A DNA stretch of 7,643 bases from an uncultured Clostridium sp. Its GTDB lineage: Bacteria > Bacillota > Clostridia > TANB77 > CAG-508. A program made the position numbers and the translations under genes. Shown one piece after another: positions 6,326 through 7,643 of the stretch; the stretch's first letter is position 1, and each line of letters opens with the position of its first letter. The stretch covers positions 1 through 7,643 of the forward strand of contig USDF01000059.1 of NCBI GenBank assembly GCA_900553405.1. The letters run 5' to 3'. Below the pieces are notes generated by a model. It saw only the letters and a program-made list of their open reading frames with translations. It was not told the origin of the DNA and did not search any database.

Positions 6326-7303
6326 TTATTTTACAAATTCCAACAATTCAGAAATTTTTACTTTGACACGATTCACAATTTTGCTTATATTAATTGTGGT
6401 AATGTCCTCTTCAGTTCCCGATAATGAAAAAGCATATTGCTTCATTTCTTCAAAATAGTTTATTTTTATCCCGTTATCAGATAAATACTTCCAGTTACCA
6501 TTTTTAAAGACATGAAATGTTTCTTTATTTTCGAGAATTGCGTATTCCTGCATTTTTCCTGATAAAAGGAAAATTTTTCCACGAACCTGTTCTACCTTGT
6601 CAACAATTTCAATGTAGGAAATTGAAATCTTTTCACATTTTGAAATATCCTCATCTGATAAATTAAGAAAATCTATTATCTTTTTATATACTGCATCCAC
6701 AACCAGAGAGTTGTCTAACCCTACTAAGTATTCTTCAATCTTCTCACAATTCCGTAATATTAAAATTTCGGGCTTGTCTTTATGCATATCAGGTTCAGTA
6801 ATATAAATTTTCAGGACATGTGAATCATCGAGCTTTAACGTGCGGTTAAAGAAATATTCGCAATAGAAACTATTCAGCTCTTTGCCAGATTTTTTGATGT
6901 TTCTTCTTTGCAAAGTAACTTTTGGTACACTTTTTCCTTTTTCAATGTTAGAGTTTACGATATAGCTTCTTGTTTCTTCTCCATCTGTTATATGAATCTC
7001 TGGACAGTATTCAATCCAAGAACCAAAGAAAAGCGAAATGTAGATTTTTTTATTGAGAGCTGTAACACACTTAAACGAACTACTCTTTTTATCCAAATCA
7101 CTTAACTTAACAGGAGTTTTTACTCCAGCAAGTTCAATGAAATCAGCAAAATTTTCAAATTCCCAGCTCTCGCTTTGAGTCCATTTTGTTATCAGTTCCT
7201 TGAGTTCAGGTGTATCACAAACAATCTTATTCTCTGAATGTTGTATTTTTGCATCTGATGTTACAACATCTTTGTTACGCGAAAAAAAATTTCTTAAATT
7301 CAT
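6326..7303 (-). CDS. Hypothetical protein, 325 residues, possible acquired gene
   Basis: I do not recognise this protein. It opens with MNLRNFFSRNKD, a short amphipathic basic start seen on many cytosolic accessory proteins, then alternates helices and beta-rich stretches (for example KIYISLFFGSWIEYCPEIHI at 86-105, HVLKIYITEPD at 162-172 and KISISYIEIVDKVEQVRGKI at 225-244). It has no signal peptide, no convincing membrane span and no obvious catalytic motif. The scattered cysteines (29, 79, 100, 148, 186, 223) form no zinc-binding pairs. The start is secure: AAGGAGG (minus strand, 7311-7317) lies 7 bases before the ATG and a sigma-A promoter lies upstream. It is convergent to the efp cluster with a terminator on each side, so it is a single-gene unit. 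Codons such as CTC, CTG, TCG and CGT are commoner than in the neighbours, hinting at transfer. Immunity, stress or phage-related roles are possible but nothing seen favours one. Confidence 0.85.
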   Translation of the reverse strand: MNLRNFFSRNKDVVTSDAKIQHSENKIVCDTPELKELITKWTQSESWEFENFADFIELAGVKTPVKLSDLDKKSSSFKCVTALNKKIYISLFFGSWIEYCPEIHITDGEETRSYIVNSNIEKGKSVPKVTLQRRNIKKSGKELNSFYCEYFFNRTLKLDDSHVLKIYITEPDMHKDKPEILILRNCEKIEEYLVGLDNSLVVDAVYKKIIDFLNLSDEDISKCEKISISYIEIVDKVEQVRGKIFLLSGKMQEYAILENKETFHVFKNGNWKYLSDNGIKINYFEEMKQYAFSLSGTEEDITTINISKIVNRVKVKISELLEFVK

Positions 7304-7384
7304 AAATTTGCCTCCTTAATAATTATTAATACGAAGTATTATGCAACCTATACCTTTTATTGCTCCTGGTATCAAGGATAATCT
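7304..7384 (-). other. 5' leader of the minus-strand gene
   Basis: From the predicted start near 7384 to the ATG there are about 80 untranslated bases. Read on the minus strand they include a small hairpin TAATAC-TTC-GTATTA, the palindrome TTAATAATTATTAA just before the ribosome binding site, and a possible ATACC/GGTAT pairing. The stems are short and AT-rich and match no riboswitch class I know. A regulatory role is possible but unsupported. Confidence 0.4.
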
Positions 7385-7390
7385 ATCCAT

Positions 7391-7419
7391 ATTATACTAT
7401 AAATCTACATAAAATTCAA
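7391..7419 (-). promoter_or_regulatory. Sigma-A-type promoter of the minus-strand gene
   Basis: On the minus strand, -35 TTGAAT (7414-7419) and a perfect -10 TATAAT (7391-7396) are separated by exactly 17 bases. Transcription should start near 7384. The promoter lies between the gene and the minus-direction terminator at 7441-7498, so expression is independent of DNA to the right. Confidence 0.85.
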
Positions 7420-7440
7420 GATTTTATTGCTTTTAGACAA

Positions 7441-7498
7441 TAAAAAAATCAACCTCTGAAATAAAAAGTAAATTGCATTTACTTTTTTATTTCAGGTT
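7441..7498 (-). terminator. Long imperfect hairpin with minus-strand T-tract
   Basis: The arms 7451-7472 and 7478-7498 form about 20 base pairs around a TTGCA loop (7473-7477), with a 2-base bulge (CT, 7456-7457) on one arm and one extra T on the other. Read on the minus strand the stem is followed by GATTTTTTTATTG, a clear U-tract (run of seven A at 7442-7448 on the plus strand); on the plus strand no T run follows. It therefore stops minus-strand transcription entering from the right, just before the promoter of the 325-residue gene. Confidence 0.75.
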
Positions 7499-7553
7499 AA
7501 GAAAATACAAATGTTAAAAGCTAAAAATAACTTGAAAAAATTAGAATAAAAAC

Positions 7554-7593
7554 AGCAGATTAAGCATGGTCAGTTACTTAATCTGCTATTTTT
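7554..7593. terminator. Terminator hairpin near the right edge
   Basis: AGCAGATTAAG (7554-7564) pairs perfectly with CTTAATCTGCT (7577-7587), 11 bp with a 12-base loop. ATTTTT follows on the plus strand (7588-7593), and AAAAA (7548-7552) gives a T run on the minus strand, so it can work both ways. No gene precedes it on the plus strand. It precedes the GC-rich hairpin at 7608-7628, and IS200-type elements are known to carry such a terminator near the left end to shield the transposase gene from outside transcription. Confidence 0.75.
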
Positions 7594-7607
7594 AACTTTA
7601 GGGGTAA

Positions 7608-7628
7608 ACCACGGGTTATACCCGTGGT
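7608..7628. repeat. Perfect GC-rich hairpin (inverted repeat)
   Basis: ACCACGGGT (7608-7616) and ACCCGTGGT (7620-7628) are exact reverse complements around a TAT loop. Six of nine pairs are G-C, which stands out strongly in this AT-rich window. No T run follows on either side, so it is not an ordinary terminator; a subterminal transposon hairpin or a translation-blocking RNA stem fits better. Confidence 0.92.
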
Positions 7629-7643
7629 ACCGGAAAGCTTATA

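Larger units (their letters stand above)
7551..7643 (+). mobile_element. Possible left end of an IS200/IS605-type insertion sequence (partial)
   Basis: Two consecutive stem-loops, a U-tract terminator (7554-7593) and a perfect GC-rich hairpin (7608-7628), are followed by TACCGGAAAGCTTATA up to the edge. Elements of this family end in subterminal hairpins rather than inverted repeats, and IS200 carries a terminator upstream of tnpA. The block matches my memory of such ends in Clostridia. No transposase codons lie inside the window and the outer boundary cannot be fixed, so this is an inference that sequence to the right would settle. Confidence 0.42.

Noticed and set aside
6123..6458. Plus-strand 111-codon reading frame overlapping the zinc-ribbon gene and the convergent gene
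   Set aside because: It runs through the bidirectional terminator and out of frame across two better genes; its Met/Lys-rich start is the frame-shifted acidic tail.
7441..7628. CRISPR array or tRNA/riboswitch in the gene-free right end
   Set aside because: The three hairpins differ in sequence and there are no regularly spaced repeats; no cloverleaf or known riboswitch core could be placed.

Overview
The window looks like chromosomal DNA from a low-GC Firmicute, most likely a gut-type member of the Clostridia. It is very A-rich on the coding strand, uses mostly A-ending codons (AGA, GGA, ATA, TTA), and has strong AGGAGG-type ribosome binding sites and U-tract terminators. The SleB-type spore-cortex hydrolase suggests a spore former or a descendant of one, but one gene cannot prove that. 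The species cannot be named from this sequence.

Left part (1-2480): a leader hairpin precedes a complete pyrG (CTP synthase). A SleB-type cell-wall hydrolase with a peptidoglycan-binding domain follows 53 bases later. Between them lies an 18-bp hairpin that looks like the pyrG terminator, but its 3' arm also carries the ribosome binding site of the hydrolase gene. A strong terminator at 2442-2473 closes this unit.

Middle part (2540-6310): a near-consensus promoter at 2548-2576 starts a same-strand cluster with short gaps: a YqeG-type HAD phosphatase, a prepilin-type (A24) peptidase lacking the usual N-terminal cysteines, an M24 Xaa-Pro peptidase, elongation factor P (efp), and a small zinc-ribbon/coiled-coil protein with a second Cys/His cluster and an acidic tail. 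efp has its own leader of about 177 bases with possible promoters. The peptidase-efp pairing is a known Firmicute arrangement (yqhT-efp in Bacillus subtilis). The genes probably share expression, with translation (EF-P) and peptide turnover as the visible theme; the A24 peptidase is an outlier. A 17-bp bidirectional terminator at 6267-6308 ends the cluster.

Right part (6326-7643): one convergent minus-strand gene of 325 residues that I do not recognise. It has its own promoter (TTGAAT-17-TATAAT) and a terminator on each side, so it is an insulated single-gene unit, and its codon choice differs visibly from its neighbours. The last 340 bases (7304-7643) contain no gene. They hold that gene's 5' leader and promoter, a long minus-direction terminator, an 11-bp terminator hairpin and a perfect 9-bp GC-rich hairpin at the right edge. 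The last two together resemble the left end of an IS200/IS605-type insertion sequence whose transposase would start beyond the window.
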